DNA of 64,000 nucleotides from Platerodrilus igneus (Eukaryota > Arthropoda > Insecta > Coleoptera > Lycidae), in assembly GCA_036346225.1 (NCBI GenBank), contig JARFIW010001480.1, positions 10,447,001 through 10,511,000 of the forward strand, written 5' to 3'. How positions within the stretch are numbered: position 1 is the first letter of the stretch; each line of letters opens with the position of its first letter. The notes beneath the pieces are model-generated. The model searched no databases and had not been told where the DNA came from. It saw only the letters and a program-made list of their open reading frames with translations. The translations under genes were made by a program, and so were the position numbers. This document shows positions 11,917 through 23,554 of the stretch, piece by piece.

Positions 11917-12766
11917 TTACTTTTTATTTAAGGAGAATAAAAATGTATAACTTTTGTGTAGGTTATCTATGTCATTTTTAAAATTAATTGTGTCGATTTG
12001 TTTTTGGATATGATAACTTTCTAAAAACAATCTGTTTTTGTATAAATTTTCTGTTTCTAATATTTTTGTGTTGTCAAAATCTGCTTGTTGGTGTTGGTAT
12101 TAATTTAAATGTATAGATAGGGCGCATGATTTTTTGTTTAATTTTTGGTCACTTTTATGTTGTATTATTCTGTTCTTGAGTCATTGTTTAGATTGTCCTA
12201 AATATTGTTTATTGCAACTACAGGGGATTCTGTATATGATATTGCATTTTAGTGATTTTGGGATATTGTCTTTGGTCCTGGTAAAGATGTTCTTAATGCT
12301 ATTTTCATATTTACTCGAAATTTTTATTTGTATAATTTCTAATAGTTTTATTAAAGATGGTGTTAGTTGTTGTATGTATGGGAGTGTTTTGTATTTGTTA
12401 AGTTTGTTTTTGTTTAGTTTGAAAAATTAGTTTATTTGTTAAAGTTTAGGATATTCATTGTTTAGTAAAGTTTTTTGTAGTTGTTTAAGATTACTTGCAA
12501 GGAAAATGGGGTCGGAAATTTTTAAAATTCTGTTTTTTAAAGTTAGGGATTTTATGTCTGGAAGTATGATTTGAGTTAAAATTGAGGTAGTGGCCTAAAT
12601 TTGTTGGTCTTTTGTATGAATCAAATATAAGTTTATTATTAGAATCTTTAATGACGATCGTATCTAAAAAACTTAGTTTTCCGTTGATTTTTGTTTCTGT
12701 AGTAAACTGAAGTTTTGGATGGAAATTGTTTAATAAATGTAAGTCTAGATTTACGAAACGCTCCAA
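11917..12766 (-). pseudogene. PLE-A RT C-terminus plus GIY-YIG, copy 3
   Basis: Open RT segment 12491-12766 (LSFLDTIVIKDSNNKLIF, then YKRPTNLGHYLNF) and a frameshifted GIY-YIG region down to a stop at 11917-11919. Same domain order and truncation point as copies 1 and 2. Inactive. Confidence 0.8.
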
Positions 12767-13399
12767 AGATGTTAACTATTCAATTACAGAACTAGGTTTA
12801 AGAAAACATATTTTCCGAAATGTCAGTTATTAATACATGACTTTGGCATTTTGAATAATTTATGACATTTGGACGAAGTAAAACCTAAAATCTAATCTTA
12901 ATTGAGCACCCCTCGTATAGTATCTTTTGTCGAGCAGTTTTAAACAGAACTTGCTATTGATATCCACTATTCCGCATTATCTAAAGCTTATACTGAATCT
13001 TTGAAAAATTCCTACACCACTGGCGGTTGCTGATTATAAATTCATGCGAGGATGTGTCGATAGTGAGTTTACATACTTCAGCTATTGAGTATATGCAAAG
13101 CGAAATGAACAGTGAGGAGCCACCAAGAAATTACACAAACATAAAAGTAGCGTCATCGTTTCGGAAACACAAGATAAAGCGAACTTCACAACAGCCATGT
13201 CGAAAAAGGTGTGCAAGATAACCATTAATCTAATATATTTACACTCAGTTTATTCCCTTTAAAAATACAATAACTCGCAAGTTTAGTCATCCTTCCTCAG
13301 AATTAATAAAAAATGATCTTTGTCAAGTACCAGAGGATCCGCAGTATAGTATATCCAAATACAAGTTGCTTTTAAAAGCAACAAGGACTTGTGAGCATT

Positions 13400-13640
13400 T
13401 TAGCAGAAGCAGAACAGAAACAACACTATTATTTATAGAGGAACTTATACGAGAAATGAAAGGGAAAATGGGTTTAGGTGGAGACGTCATATTTTAATGC
13501 ACGAGTCGCATTGTTCGCTTTTTCAAGCGACAGAAGGTGGTTTTGCCATTCTACCAGTTATTCGAGGAGGCCTGGGAGAGATTTTATATTCTCCTTTGTC
13601 TTATCAAACTTTCTGAAGTTTTTATTTATTAATTATTAGG
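13400..13640 (+). repeat. Family B repeat, divergent fragment
   Basis: Matches the core of the family B copies at 20.9, 27.8 and 35.4 kb: gaaatgaaa, then ggaaaatnggttta, then cgcattgttcgctttttcaagcga, then ggtggttttgcc. It is joined directly to PLE-A copy 3. Clearly more diverged than the three LINE-linked copies. Confidence 0.55.
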
Positions 13641-13832
13641 TTTGAAGTTTACGTGTACCGTATGCGAAACACACTCGTAAGTAAAAAGTTTTTCTGTTAT
13701 ACGTGACGTGACCTATGTCACAAAGAAAAGCTGAAATAATTTTCACGAATATTTAGGGAAAGCTGTATAGGTTAGAAATATGAGGTGTGACTATAAAATA
13801 ATGAAACTGATACTGTAGAGTTCGTACTTCAA

Positions 13833-13836
<4 letters not shown>

Positions 13837-13871
<35 letters not shown>
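13837..13871. repeat. (TA)n tract
   Basis: Perfect AT dinucleotide run in AT-rich sequence. Confidence 0.95.
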
Positions 13872-13875
<4 letters not shown>

Positions 13876-13978
13876 TTATAAGTAGTTTGTTACACAAGGT
13901 AAGTTGATAAATACTAACGTATTACAATTAATAAGATGAAATAATAACTTAAACTTTTTAATTAAAGCCCAAATGATC

Positions 13979-14210
13979 ATTTCAAATCGAGCTAGTAATT
14001 GAAACAAGGAAAATATTAGGCCTTGGACAGGATTTGAAGCTGCATCTCAGTACTGTACACGATTTATATTTGTAAATTTTCCCAATTATAGATATCGGCC
14101 TCGGTAGCGTAATTGGTAAACCCACAGTTCCGTCAAAACTGAGATGCAGGTTCAAATCCTGTCCAAGGCCTTATATTTTCCTTCTTTCAATTACTAGGTC
14201 GATTTGAAAT
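13979..14210. repeat. Foldback repeat with about 72-bp arms
   Basis: Left arm 13979-14051 and right arm 14138-14210 are near reverse complements; each carries tttcaaatcga or its complement at the outside and ggccttggacaggattt or its complement inside. The loop is about 86 bp. The inner part of the right arm is the 3' half of a tRNA-like sequence (14098-14169), so the left arm carries an antisense copy of that half. It could be a MITE-like foldback or two SINE fragments in opposite orientation. Confidence 0.75.
14098..14169 (+). tRNA. tRNA-like sequence (tRNA pseudogene / SINE head)
   Basis: 72 nt with an acceptor stem GCCTCGG/CCAAGGC (one mismatch), an A-box-like ggtagcgtaattggt, an anticodon stem CAGTT/AACTG around loop ccgtcaa, and a T arm with B box ggttcaaatcc. 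The loop would put GTC (Asp) at the anticodon, but position 33 is C instead of the invariant U and the D stem does not close well. I read it as a tRNA-derived SINE head or pseudogene, not a working tRNA. Confidence 0.4.
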
Positions 14211-15087
14211 TTATTAAAAAATTTATTTAAAAATACGTCAAGTTCGTATAAATCATTAATAAGTAAGCATTTTTATTCCTAGAAGCGGCTTAAACATTAA
14301 AAATAAACCGTAAAATTCCTGGAATAACCGATATATAATCGCTTGTCTTTTGCATCAGTATACGACGTCGCAATAATATTATGTGTAAGACAAGAACGGA
14401 TAACACACGTCACGGATAACTAGAACGATAATTAGGTCATAAAACTCGACGATTTTAGACGTTAATTGTGTTTTCCGAGAAACCTTACATCATTATATTC
14501 ACACTATTCAAGTAAGTTTCTGGAAACAGTACAATTAGTATATAAAGGAAGCGTTTATTCATTGGGAGGTCATTCATTGATTAGATTTCATTCTTCGAAC
14601 ACAAAATACTATTTCGATTTAACCGCAAGCTGATTTGGAGATCAATTTAGAACAAGAAAATTTTTAATTAAGAGGAGCGTTTTTATGGATTCTGCAAGTA
14701 TCACCTTTAAATTTATTTTTAACTAATATTAGAGTATTTGGATCTAGTTTAAGATAGTCCTAATAATTTTCTTTTGTGTGTGTGACCTTTTAATACATTA
14801 TATGTCAAGGACATTTTCTGGCCAAAACAAAATGTACAAGCGTGGAAATAATTTATAACTAGGCCAAGTTAAAAACGAAGGTAAGTGAACAATTTCAAGT
14901 TAAACAAATTGCAATATTTGTTTCATATCACTATTTTAGTGACGCTCACAAAACGGCCATTTTCACACACTTTTTCAGCCACCCTATCAAACGGGCATTG
15001 TCACATCACTCTTTAGCGGCACCTCAACGTGCGGCTTTTTTTTCACAGCACCCTTTCAGTAACTTTCTCAGTGCGTCCTTGTTATAG

Positions 15088-15088
<1 letters not shown>
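14211..15088. other. Gene-free stretch
   Basis: AT-rich. No coding motif or repeat recognised apart from the flanking elements. Confidence 0.45.

Positions 15089-15131
<43 letters not shown>
15089..15131. repeat. (TA)n tract
   Basis: Perfect AT run immediately before the ribozyme-bearing element, the same arrangement as at 51759-51799. Confidence 0.95.
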
Positions 15132-15133
<2 letters not shown>

Positions 15134-15400
15134 ATGAATCTTTAAATCTTCCCTTATGAAAAACAAAGGCAAATTTATCAATACAAATCGAACTAATAGT
15201 TACACAGTCAATATCCATTGACTTGGTTTTGACTTTTTGAGCCTCGTCAGAATGACGCAGTTCTTACACCTTACGAAAATATCAAAGCAATTAGATATAT
15301 GCTTAAAGGAACCTGTATATCTTGGTGAAAGTATAGATAAACCGTCATTAGGTGGCTAAAACTAGCACTAAGGTTAACAGGTACAGAAGCTGATTCGAAA
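15132..15400 (-). mobile_element. Hammerhead-bearing element, copy 1 (partial)
   Basis: Shares order and short blocks with 51800-52100: ataagatgaatct at the (TA)n edge, tacaaatcg, a ribozyme-like core, then ataaaccgtcattaggtg (compare ataaaaccgccatcaggtg). The distal inverted arm seen in the other copy was not found here. A non-autonomous element related to PLEs or retrozymes is the likely class. Confidence 0.5.
15200..15260 (-). ncRNA. Hammerhead-type ribozyme motif, decayed
   Basis: Read on the minus strand: stem I 5' side cauu; core CUGACGA; stem II ggcu/aguc; AAAA in place of the conserved GAAA; a two-pair stem III (AC/GU) with loop caa; cleavage triplet GUC; stem I 3' side aaug. The GAAA change should weaken or abolish cleavage. 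Stem I is CAUU/AAUG here but CACU/AGUG in the copy at 51.9 kb, so pairing is kept while the sequence differs. Confidence 0.45.
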
Positions 15401-15729
15401 CTATACGTTATTTCATGAATGACCATACAAATACGTTCTGACTTTAGGATTTGAATAATGTTACAGCATAATTTAATGCATCTAAGTAACGTTACGTCAT
15501 CTGGCGTCGTTCATTCCTGCAATTAGGCAGTAGATATATTTAATTATTATCCCCTTCAACATAACCCTCACCTCTCCCAGGATTACTACACCGCTGCAAG
15601 CGAATTTTCCGAATTTTTTCGAAACAGTGCTAAAAATTATCTTATTTGTGTTCGTTCATGATACGTACCGCTTTTTCTTTCACAACATCAGCGGTCTGAA
15701 ATTTTGTTCCTCTTAATGCAGGTGTGACC
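15401..15729. other. Gene-free stretch
   Basis: No feature recognised between the ribozyme element and the LINE remnant. Confidence 0.4.
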
Positions 15730-16600
15730 TTGGGGAACACAATTCAATTCAATTTATAATATTATTATTGGTGGCTATTCCGGGGCCTTTGCCCTTCCAA
15801 GCCGTACATTCTAAATAAGTAAGAAACATTTCTAGAATACAAAAATGAATAATATATGAAAGAAAAGATAAATAAATATGTTCTTAGGTTGGAGCTTATG
15901 AGTTCTTGCTTTCGTCGTCCTGGTCTGTGTTGTTGGATATTGACTTTGGTCACATCGTAATGATAAATAATGGTGTATTATGTGGAAGAATGTATATGTG
16001 GGTCGGGATCGTTTGTTTAAGGAAGTGGTCGTTCGGCGAGAAGGATGTTGTTAAGAAGTAGACATGTGGGTGGTTAGAAATTAGGAAATTTATGCTGGTG
16101 AGTGGGGAGTAGGGTCTAGGTGAATTTAGTTTTGAGACTTACTTATAGAGATGTATTTCAAGAATAGGAATATATAAGATGGATTGAGGTTTCTAGATAT
16201 AATTTGTCGGAGCAGGGGCAGAATGGAGAAGGGGTTAAGCTGAATTGATGTAGGTTGGATCATAGCTCTGTTGGAGAAAGGAATACGTGGTGTGATATTG
16301 GTAATGTCGGCAGATGTCACATGCGTATCTGCCTGTATATGATGAGGAGCAGTGTTGTTGCCAGAAGTGGGTGAGAGAATTTAGGATTCTAGATTTAACC
16401 CAAGTTTTGGTTAGGCTTTGATAACCATTAGATTTTATTGTTTTGTTGTGAAGAGTTATTGGACGTTGTTGTTTTAGGTTGGGGTTTGGATATCGGAGTT
16501 TAGGAGGATTTCAATTGGGGGGTATTTGCAGAAAGATGTACATTGTGGCTGTGGAGGTGGTTCGGTATACTATTGGGAAGTATAAAAGATAAAAGTATAA
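15730..16600 (-). pseudogene. Degenerate LINE C-terminal remnant
   Basis: On the minus strand, broken frames around 16126-16350 give a segment like the C-terminal CC/H region of R1/I-type LINEs (SPFCPCSDK followed by IHLIYS, matching the usual CPC then HLLxxCP pattern). Downstream lies a 3'-UTR-like sequence ending aattcaattc repeats at about 15745. There is no intact frame. Class is assigned only from this motif pair, so uncertain. Confidence 0.35.
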
Positions 16601-18455
16601 TAATTTTTAGTACTAGCTTGAAAATATAAAAACGCATAAAATCAGAATAACGTTTTTCGTAGTAATGCTAGTGTATTATTTAAGTAAACATGAGTTAATG
16701 GAAAAAATTTACTAATTTTAATTAGTTAAATGAGCTGTATAAAAATACCCTAAAAAATTTATGAAAGCTTTGGTAGTTCACATTAATAACGTAACTATTT
16801 CATTATAATATTAAAATAAAATCCAGAAATAAACAGTGAAGCACCTGAAGTATATCAAAAACAACCATCAATAAATCAGATTCTACACTCATCGTATTAA
16901 CTTAGAAAAATATAGACATTTTAGTAAATAACCAGCCTAGGAAAGTGTATTCGTAAACATTCAAACGAGTTTAAAGAAACCGAACAATAAGTAAATTACC
17001 TCAATAGAAATCAACTTTATAGTCATTGCATTCCGTTGCGATCGTGAACAACTACGCCGCTTTCAAAAGTATGAGAACTAGATGACCGTGGCCCTATACA
17101 GAATGACATTGAACCCAACAATAGGGCAGCTTTAGATGTACTATCTGTGTGAGCGGCAAGAAAACGGGTAACTCCTACGGATATTACAACTTATAAACAT
17201 CGACGGATCATAATAAAGGGAGCATTCGAGTATGTTAACTTTAGTGACAGGACTTCGAGTTTGATTGACAGGCAACCACGGTCGAACGGGTTAAAGTTTG
17301 ATTAATTTAAGCAAAGGTAGTTAAAATTCAGGATTGTTAGAGAAACAAGTGTATAAATGCTAACGTAAACGCAGATTTAAAAATTATTGTTACGGATAAA
17401 CGTGTTCCTGTGGTAGATGCTGCAATACAAAATTGTGTTATTTTTTGGATTACTTATAATTTCTTTTGTCTTGCACGAAAAAGCTACTTGGGCTTTGTGC
17501 AAGATAAACAAATCCGTAAGTTATTGAATTTTTTTTTTACCTGCTACACAGTTGATGCTGATGTATATCTAATAGTTGTTTGTATAAAACTTATTTTTAT
17601 TCAAAGGAGTGCTACGTTGATGCGCACGTAGTTAAAAGCGTATTATAGACAGGAAATTCTAATATGAAAAAGCACCATTTATATGTACCAGTTAATTTGA
17701 TTGGATACCTACAATTAATTAAATTTAGGATGCTTTTTTCTTATAGATACATACATGTTTGGTCAATTAGGGATAAAGCTTATTTTTTGTTTTGTTTTGT
17801 TGTGTTTGTTATACACTGTGATATTCGTGTTTCAAAAACATATGTTAGATGAAGAACTTGGAGTATTTGTATTATTTGTGTTTATTTTAAATTAGTAAAA
17901 GGTGAGAAAATGTGTTTACAAAGTACAAAGTATTAAAATCATATGTTTGAACATCCATCTAAGGAAACTGAAATCAAGTGGGTTGGCGCTTAACGGTTTT
18001 TTAATAGACGCAAGGTTCAAAGTCCTTTCCAGGTTTTCAGGAAAATATTTTGGTATGGTGTGCTAATTGATTCCGCGGACATCGATTATAATAAGTTATG
18101 GGGTCGCAAAGGAACATCCCTCCAAGTTGAGAGAATTCTTATCTCTTTCCTGTGACGTTTTGATGACCTACATTAAGAAGAATTGTGTCTGGAGTACTTT
18201 TTAATTAAGTTTTTCCGTTGTTCATCGCACAAATGAAGGGTTCGCGGTGTTGATATTAAATTTACTTCGCTCAAACTGGCGGAATATACTAATGAAAAGA
18301 GCTTTTTCTTGTCCGGGTATAAAGTTTAAGATATAACTACTCAAAGGTAATAATTGATTAAAATTTCGTTGCGATAAATCAAGTGGTATTGGTATATCTG
18401 ACACTTCTGTCATTTCTTTTTAACATTATTACCCGATGTATTTTTTGCAAGTTTT
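16601..18455. other. Mostly unannotated AT-rich stretch
   Basis: No gene recognised. A weak tRNA-like A box/B box pair lies at 17980-18030. Confidence 0.45.
17980..18030 (+). repeat. Possible tRNA-derived SINE fragment
   Basis: An A-box-like tggcgcttaacgg is followed about 20 nt later by a B-box-like ggttcaaagtcc, the spacing of a pol III promoter. No cloverleaf or repeat partner was identified in the window. Confidence 0.25.
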
Positions 18456-18515
18456 TTGAATTTTGTGTTGTATTTGTTAAACTTTAGTCGATTGCAGTGT
18501 TGTGAGGGTGTGATC

Positions 18516-19440
18516 ATGCCTAGAGTACGGCAACGTGGAAATTACCGCCAGTTGAGCGAATTTGACAGAGGTCAAATGGCTGGGTTGCGTGAAAGTGGTT
18601 TTTACTTCAGTGAAATTGCAAAGCGTCTTAACAGGAACCAAACCACAATTATGAGTTGTTATCAATTATGAACTAGAGAGTGCCAAGAATAGCGGGTAGC
18701 TAAGGACAAACAAATAAGCTACAAGACCGCTATCTTCGCCTAGTGATTTTAGAAAAACCGATTCTCCAGTACCAAGTCAATTGCTGATCACTGGTTAGGT
18801 AATGAAGATCGTCCTGTAACCCTTCGAATGGTTTATCGCCGAATTACGGTTTACAGCTTGCAATCCAATCAACCAGATATTGTGTTACCGCTTACGGTTC
18901 AACACCGACACTAACGTTTAGAGTGATGCAGTTTACGATTCCATTGGAATCTGGAGTGACATACGGTAGTATTCAGTGATGAATCCCGATTCTGTGTAGG
19001 TATGCATGATGGCCGCATGAGAGTCAGGCAAAAACGTGGGGAACGTGCCAATGTTAAATTTTCTGTTGAAAGACATGTGTACCGAAGCGTAGACGTTGTG
19101 GTACGGGGTTTCAGTTGATGTGAAACTCCATATCCTTCCTTATTGTCAACAGGTCGAAGATCCCACTTTTCCATCAGAATATTGCCGGACCTCACATAGC
19201 GAGGACTACTCTCAACCGATCTGAAGACGCCCATGTCAATATTTTACCATGACCATTCAGATCTCCCGATATTTTGTCAATTAAACATGTGTGGAACATG
19301 GGTAAAAGACTGGGGAACTTAGCAAATCCTTCGTATACACTGGAAGTTCTCCAGCATGAAGTGTAGGTTGCTTGGACCACAATACCCCAACAGCACATTG
19401 ACGACCTACTGGATTAGAGGCCATGAAGGGTGATGGAGTG
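18516..19440 (+). pseudogene. Tc1/mariner-type transposase, dead copy
   Basis: The N-terminus is open (MPRVRQRGNYRQLSEFDRGQ, then EIAKRLNRNQTTIM), the paired-like helix-turn-helix DNA-binding domain of Tc1-like transposases. After frameshifts, VVFSDESRFCVGMHDGR carries the second catalytic Asp region, and AGPHIARTT with downstream WNMGKRLG corresponds to the region around the third and to the C-terminus. Several stops and frameshifts make it inactive. Length (about 925 bp) matches a normal about 340-residue enzyme. The terminal inverted repeats were not resolved. Confidence 0.85.
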
Positions 19441-19760
19441 TGTAGAATATGAAGGGGGGGGGGAGCACACTATTAATAAAAACTGTGTTAATCTTTTGGT
19501 TTTGTTTTTGAAATTTTAATCAATTATTACCTTTGACTAGTTAAACATATCTGCCAAGAATCCCAACCCTTCTTGATGTTGCAAATTCCATGTCACTGAT
19601 TATATATAAAAATTTAGAATACACTATGTAAAGTGTGACGTTTGCTAATATTTTTTTTCAGCCTCGAGGAAAAATTTCGCGTACTGATATTAAAAACAAG
19701 TTGAAAATGCAAGGCATTGTCGCAACGAACTTCCAAATGTAGACTTACTTTAAAACAATT

Positions 19761-20190
19761 TATGTATCGCACATTAATTTTGGACCTATTTGAAATTTTT
19801 GATAAAAATTAATTCCCGGGGGGGTGTTCGGGTATCCGTGGTCAGATTTTGTGGGGGTACCATATTTCGACTCAGCTATGTTAGGGGAGTCCAAATATGT
19901 ATCGCACATTAATTTTGGACCTATTTGAAATTTTTGATAAAATTAATTCCCGGGGAGGGTGTATCCGTGGTCAGATTTTGTGGGGTACCATATTTCGACT
20001 CAGCTATGTTAGGGGAGTCCAAATATGTATCGCACATTAATTTTGGACCTATTTGAAATTTTTGATAAAATTAATTCCCGGGGGTCGGGTATCCGTGGTC
20101 AGATTTTGTGGGGGTACCATATTTCGACTCAGCTATGTTAGGGGAGTCCAAATATGTATCGCACATTAATTTTGGACCTATTTGAAATTT
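19761..20190 (+). repeat. Tandem repeat, 128-135 bp period, about 3.3 copies
   Basis: Units start tatgtatcgcacattaattt at 19761, 19896, 20024 and 20153 (last one partial). Each contains ttgaaatttttgat, ttcccgggg, ggtatccgtggtcagat and ctcagctatgttagggg. Differences are mainly G-run lengths. Confidence 0.95.
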
Positions 20191-20400
20191 TTTTCCCGAC
20201 GGAATATCGCGGGGCACGGCGCCCCCGTGGCCCGATTTTAACTGACATCAAAACTTAAGCTCTGGACACCGAGCTGAATCGATTGATGTATCACACATTG
20301 ATGTCCGACCATTAGAAAGGCCTCGGACGGACGGACAGACGGACGACAAATCGATTTCATAAACGAACGAAGTTCGTTGATAACAGACCCTTGTATAAAT
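20191..20400. other. Non-autonomous element tail
   Basis: A GC-richer block with reiterated ggacggacggacagacgg and a short palindrome (aacgaacgaagttcgtt). It borders the tandem repeat and probably belongs to the same element. Class unknown. Confidence 0.35.
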
Positions 20401-20407
20401 TTTCTAC

Positions 20408-21580
20408 AACATTATGCAGCAAATGGGTACACTACTGTACGTACGATCGGGATATTTCCGTCATTTAGGTAGCTCAAATACCGCAGCTAACTTCCCTCCG
20501 GTTGTTTTTATTTCTAACCCTTTACTAAAAAACTTATACAAACAACTACACCATTGTCTACCTATGACCAATCATGATGTCTTGAAGGAATATTTCCACA
20601 TATAAACCTATATGTACAGAAACAAAGGTGGCGAGAAGATCCAGCAGATTTCGTAACTGTATTTGCTGCGTCATCATCTACGAAACGCAACGTCAATAAA
20701 GATCAAGTCCGTAGAATTTATATTCACTTGTATTCTCTAAAGATATGGCAATCTTCAACTTTTAAGTACCTTTTTGGCATTAATAAAAAATTACTTTTGC
20801 AAAATATATCTTTAATAAAATATATTCGCGTCCAGATAAGTTTTGAAAGTGACGAGAGCTTTGGCGAGTTTTCAAATATTCAAGAAAGAAACAACGACAT
20901 TATTTATCCAGAAAGTCGCATGAGAAATGAAAAGGAAAATAAGGTTTAAGTTTGAGATGTCATACTTTTCAGAAAATGCGGTATTGTTCGCTTTTGCTAG
21001 CGATACAAGATGGTTTTGCTCTTTTACTCCTGATTCTTACAAGTTCTTAAAAGCTTTTACATTGTCCTCTGTTTTAATAAAGTTTCCTAACTTTTTCTTT
21101 ATTGATAATTATGATTTGATTACACAGAATACCATATTTTAGATGCATTTTGAAGTCAAAAGTTTTGTAGAATACGGGAGGTATAAGATAAGGAAAGCAG
21201 CAAAGTAGTTTCATTATAAGATTTCTAAGAAGTTTGCGTAAAAATATTATGCCATGCAATACGATTATTACACAACTCTTTCGAAGCTTTGGAAACTAAT
21301 AGGTTGCGAAGTTTTAATAAATTTGCATTAAACGAGAAAGTAATAGTTTTATATAGTCTAAAACTGCAACTTCCTGGAAAATTAGAATAAGCAATGAAAA
21401 ATATTTGAGTGACAACAAATATTTTTTGGAAGCTTTGCAATGCAGGTTGATTTAGGTCAAGTGGGATAAAGACAAAATCAGGTTAAATGCAATCACACAG
21501 CAGTTCCCAATTAAAGAGCAATGAAATACAGCAACATTCAACGCATCTGTAGTTTCTTTGATGTATATCAAAATAATTTA
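20408..21580 (+). mobile_element. LINE-J copy 1, 5' region (family B sequence)
   Basis: Closely matches 27518-28430 and 34985-36140, where the same sequence runs straight into the LINE-J endonuclease. Here the match breaks at about 21580 and resumes at 22976. Reading frames are short and shifted: 20728-20949, with NKKLLLQNISLIKYIRV, and 20927-21142, with NAVLFAFASDTRWFCSF. Whether this is a LINE 5' UTR, an ORF1 remnant or an older repeat is unresolved. Copies start at different points, as expected for 5'-truncated LINEs. Confidence 0.55.
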
Positions 21581-22975
21581 AACAGATGTTACGTTCATTT
21601 TCGGCAATAATTGGTTATTTTATTTACAATAATTTTCAACTCAAATCCTTTGCTAATTAATTGTCCGTTTATCTAAATTCCATGTCTACGGTAATTAAAA
21701 AGAAATACGCTGGCTAACAATTTTCAACTAAATCCACTTTGCTTCTTAACGAAACTTTATTCCATAAATTAAATATCCTGTATATTTTACTTGGTAAAAG
21801 CTTTCGCTAATTAAGAATAAATTTTATTTTCCAGATGTCCCTAACGTATAGTTTACGCTATACTCAGTCGATAACGTGTTTCAAGTATCCGATAAATGCT
21901 TCTTATGTGTTTTTCGTCGGAAGAATTCGTCGAATTAAAGCTGCGTATTATCCCAATATAAACTGTGTTTTTCCAGGTTAATTCTGAATAAAAATATTAC
22001 TTTGAACTCTGGTCACTGGCTGAACGAAATTGATTTTATTCGCTTTCCAATCTACACAACGGAGACAAGTGTAGGAATCTTTGGTTGTTTCCATTTTTCG
22101 TTGTGAAAATTTCGCGCAAGTAATACGACGTGGTAAGTATTTAGGGTTTTCAGAAAATTGTATTTTTCGTCGAAATTAAATTAATTTTTACTGGTAATTG
22201 CTCTAGCTTCTTGCGGTGTCCTTAAAGCCACGATGAATGGTCGTCCCTTGCTGTAATGGGAGGCCAAGTGCGGTCTTTCTGGGTGTACACCTACTCGTTG
22301 CCGTGGACCAGCTAGTGACTCAACCCCGACGTCAGCAACTTCGAGGGTGAGTGTTTTCTTTCTCCATCATTTACGATTGCGCCCATATCGGTTGGCATTT
22401 CCTGTTTAAGTTTATGAATTTCTAAATTTAATCGGTTTAGACGACAATTAGTGAATTAGTTTGAGATTTATTGACACTATATGAATGCATTACTATTTGC
22501 TTTAAATAACTAAGAGTATACAACTTATTAAACTGAAAATAATTTGAAGGCTTGTTGGCACGTTTGAAAATGTTGTTGCCATTAGATCTATATACTTACT
22601 TTTAGATTTACCATGCTGATTTAGAACTGTTGTTTTTAGCGGGGTAATTTCGCTTAATTTCTTTTTTTTTGTGTTGGAACTCAATCTAGGGAGTAACCTA
22701 AAACCGGCAGCTTACCATTTAAAAAAATGGTTTGTTCTTTTGGTTGATATTTTTTTTAGATTTAGTGTGTAATTATTTATTGCGGTACGTATTGTGGTTA
22801 ATAATAAGTTTCTTTTGTTGATATGTTGTGTTTTGAGTATGAATGAGTGTTTGTAATTTTTCTTTCTTTATTTCAGGCCTCCCTTAATTTTTGTTGTAGG
22901 GATAATACCCCACACACTCGCCGATTGATCCCGGTCCATTTTTTTTTTGTTTTTTTCTAGGCTACGTCAATGCAC
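21581..22975. other. Insert interrupting LINE-J copy 1
   Basis: About 1.4 kb absent from the other LINE-J copies. It contains a GC-richer block (about 22205-22350) bounded by ctctag and gtgagt, but every frame across it has stops, and a ttatttcag site at about 22874. No transposon or gene was recognised. Confidence 0.4.
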
Positions 22976-23200
22976 GTAGCACAGGACATATCACTTTGCA
23001 CCTTACTTACCCTCTTTCAACTGGTATAAAAAAGATAAGTACACGACAGAGTGTTGAAATCGAAATGGCGTTCGTGGAGGCACAGCTGCGTATGTCAAAG
23101 CAAGCCTGGAGCACTACGTGGTGAACTTGCCAGACCTCGAACGACTTGAAGTGATTGCAACATGTAATGCATGCCGTACTGTCGCTCAAGTATGTAAAAC
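22976..23200 (+). pseudogene. LINE-J copy 1, start of endonuclease region
   Basis: Starts acaggacatatcactttgc, the sequence that begins the endonuclease portion in copies 2 and 3, and continues to the LEHYVVN-type segment. It breaks off at about 23200. Short and frameshifted. Confidence 0.65.
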
Positions 23201-23548
23201 ATTTTAGAGGCACTTTCTATTTAATTCTCATTTTTGACACTTACACTTTGTAGACACACAGATTGCCATCAACTTTTGTGTTCGGGCTGACCTTGGGCGG
23301 CTTGTAAAGATGGCGGCCGAACTAGATCACGTTGACACAATTATTTTCGTTACGGCTCATCCGATTTCAATAATTGTTTTTCCTGCTTGATTACCATAAA
23401 ATCTGTTTAAAAATGGCCTTTTTGTATTTTTTGGTATCTCTTCTAGTTATCAAGGAAAATTGACAAAATCGATAACTTCAAAAGTGATGAGTTTGGAGTG
23501 AATTTACTGATTGCTGAATAAACAAATAAAACAATGACATTTTTACAC

Positions 23549-23554
23549 TTTATT
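23549..23554 (-). promoter_or_regulatory. Poly(A) signal of the CXC pseudogene
   Basis: Minus-strand AATAAA overlapping the stop codon of the CXC frame (tgaataaag). Confidence 0.4.

Larger units (their letters stand above)
11632..13396 (-). mobile_element. Penelope-like element PLE-A, copy 3 (inverted)
   Basis: Reverse-complement relative of the PLE-A copies in the tandem units, from the CA/GT microsatellite (11632-11870) up to cttgtgagc at 13396. It lacks the 3' terminal block and (TA)n tract of copies 1 and 2, and the LTR-like block. At 13396 homology stops and a different repeat (family B) begins. Divergence from the tandem copies is slightly higher than between them. Confidence 0.75.

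Noticed and set aside
11680..11931. Cys/Val/Arg-rich reading frame
   Set aside because: Translation of the GT/GC microsatellite in inverted PLE-A.
14098..14169. Functional tRNA-Asp gene
   Set aside because: C at position 33, a poor D stem and location inside a foldback repeat argue for a pseudogene or SINE head.
22205..22350. Coding exon between ctctag and gtgagt
   Set aside because: Every reading frame contains a stop, so at most a non-coding exon.
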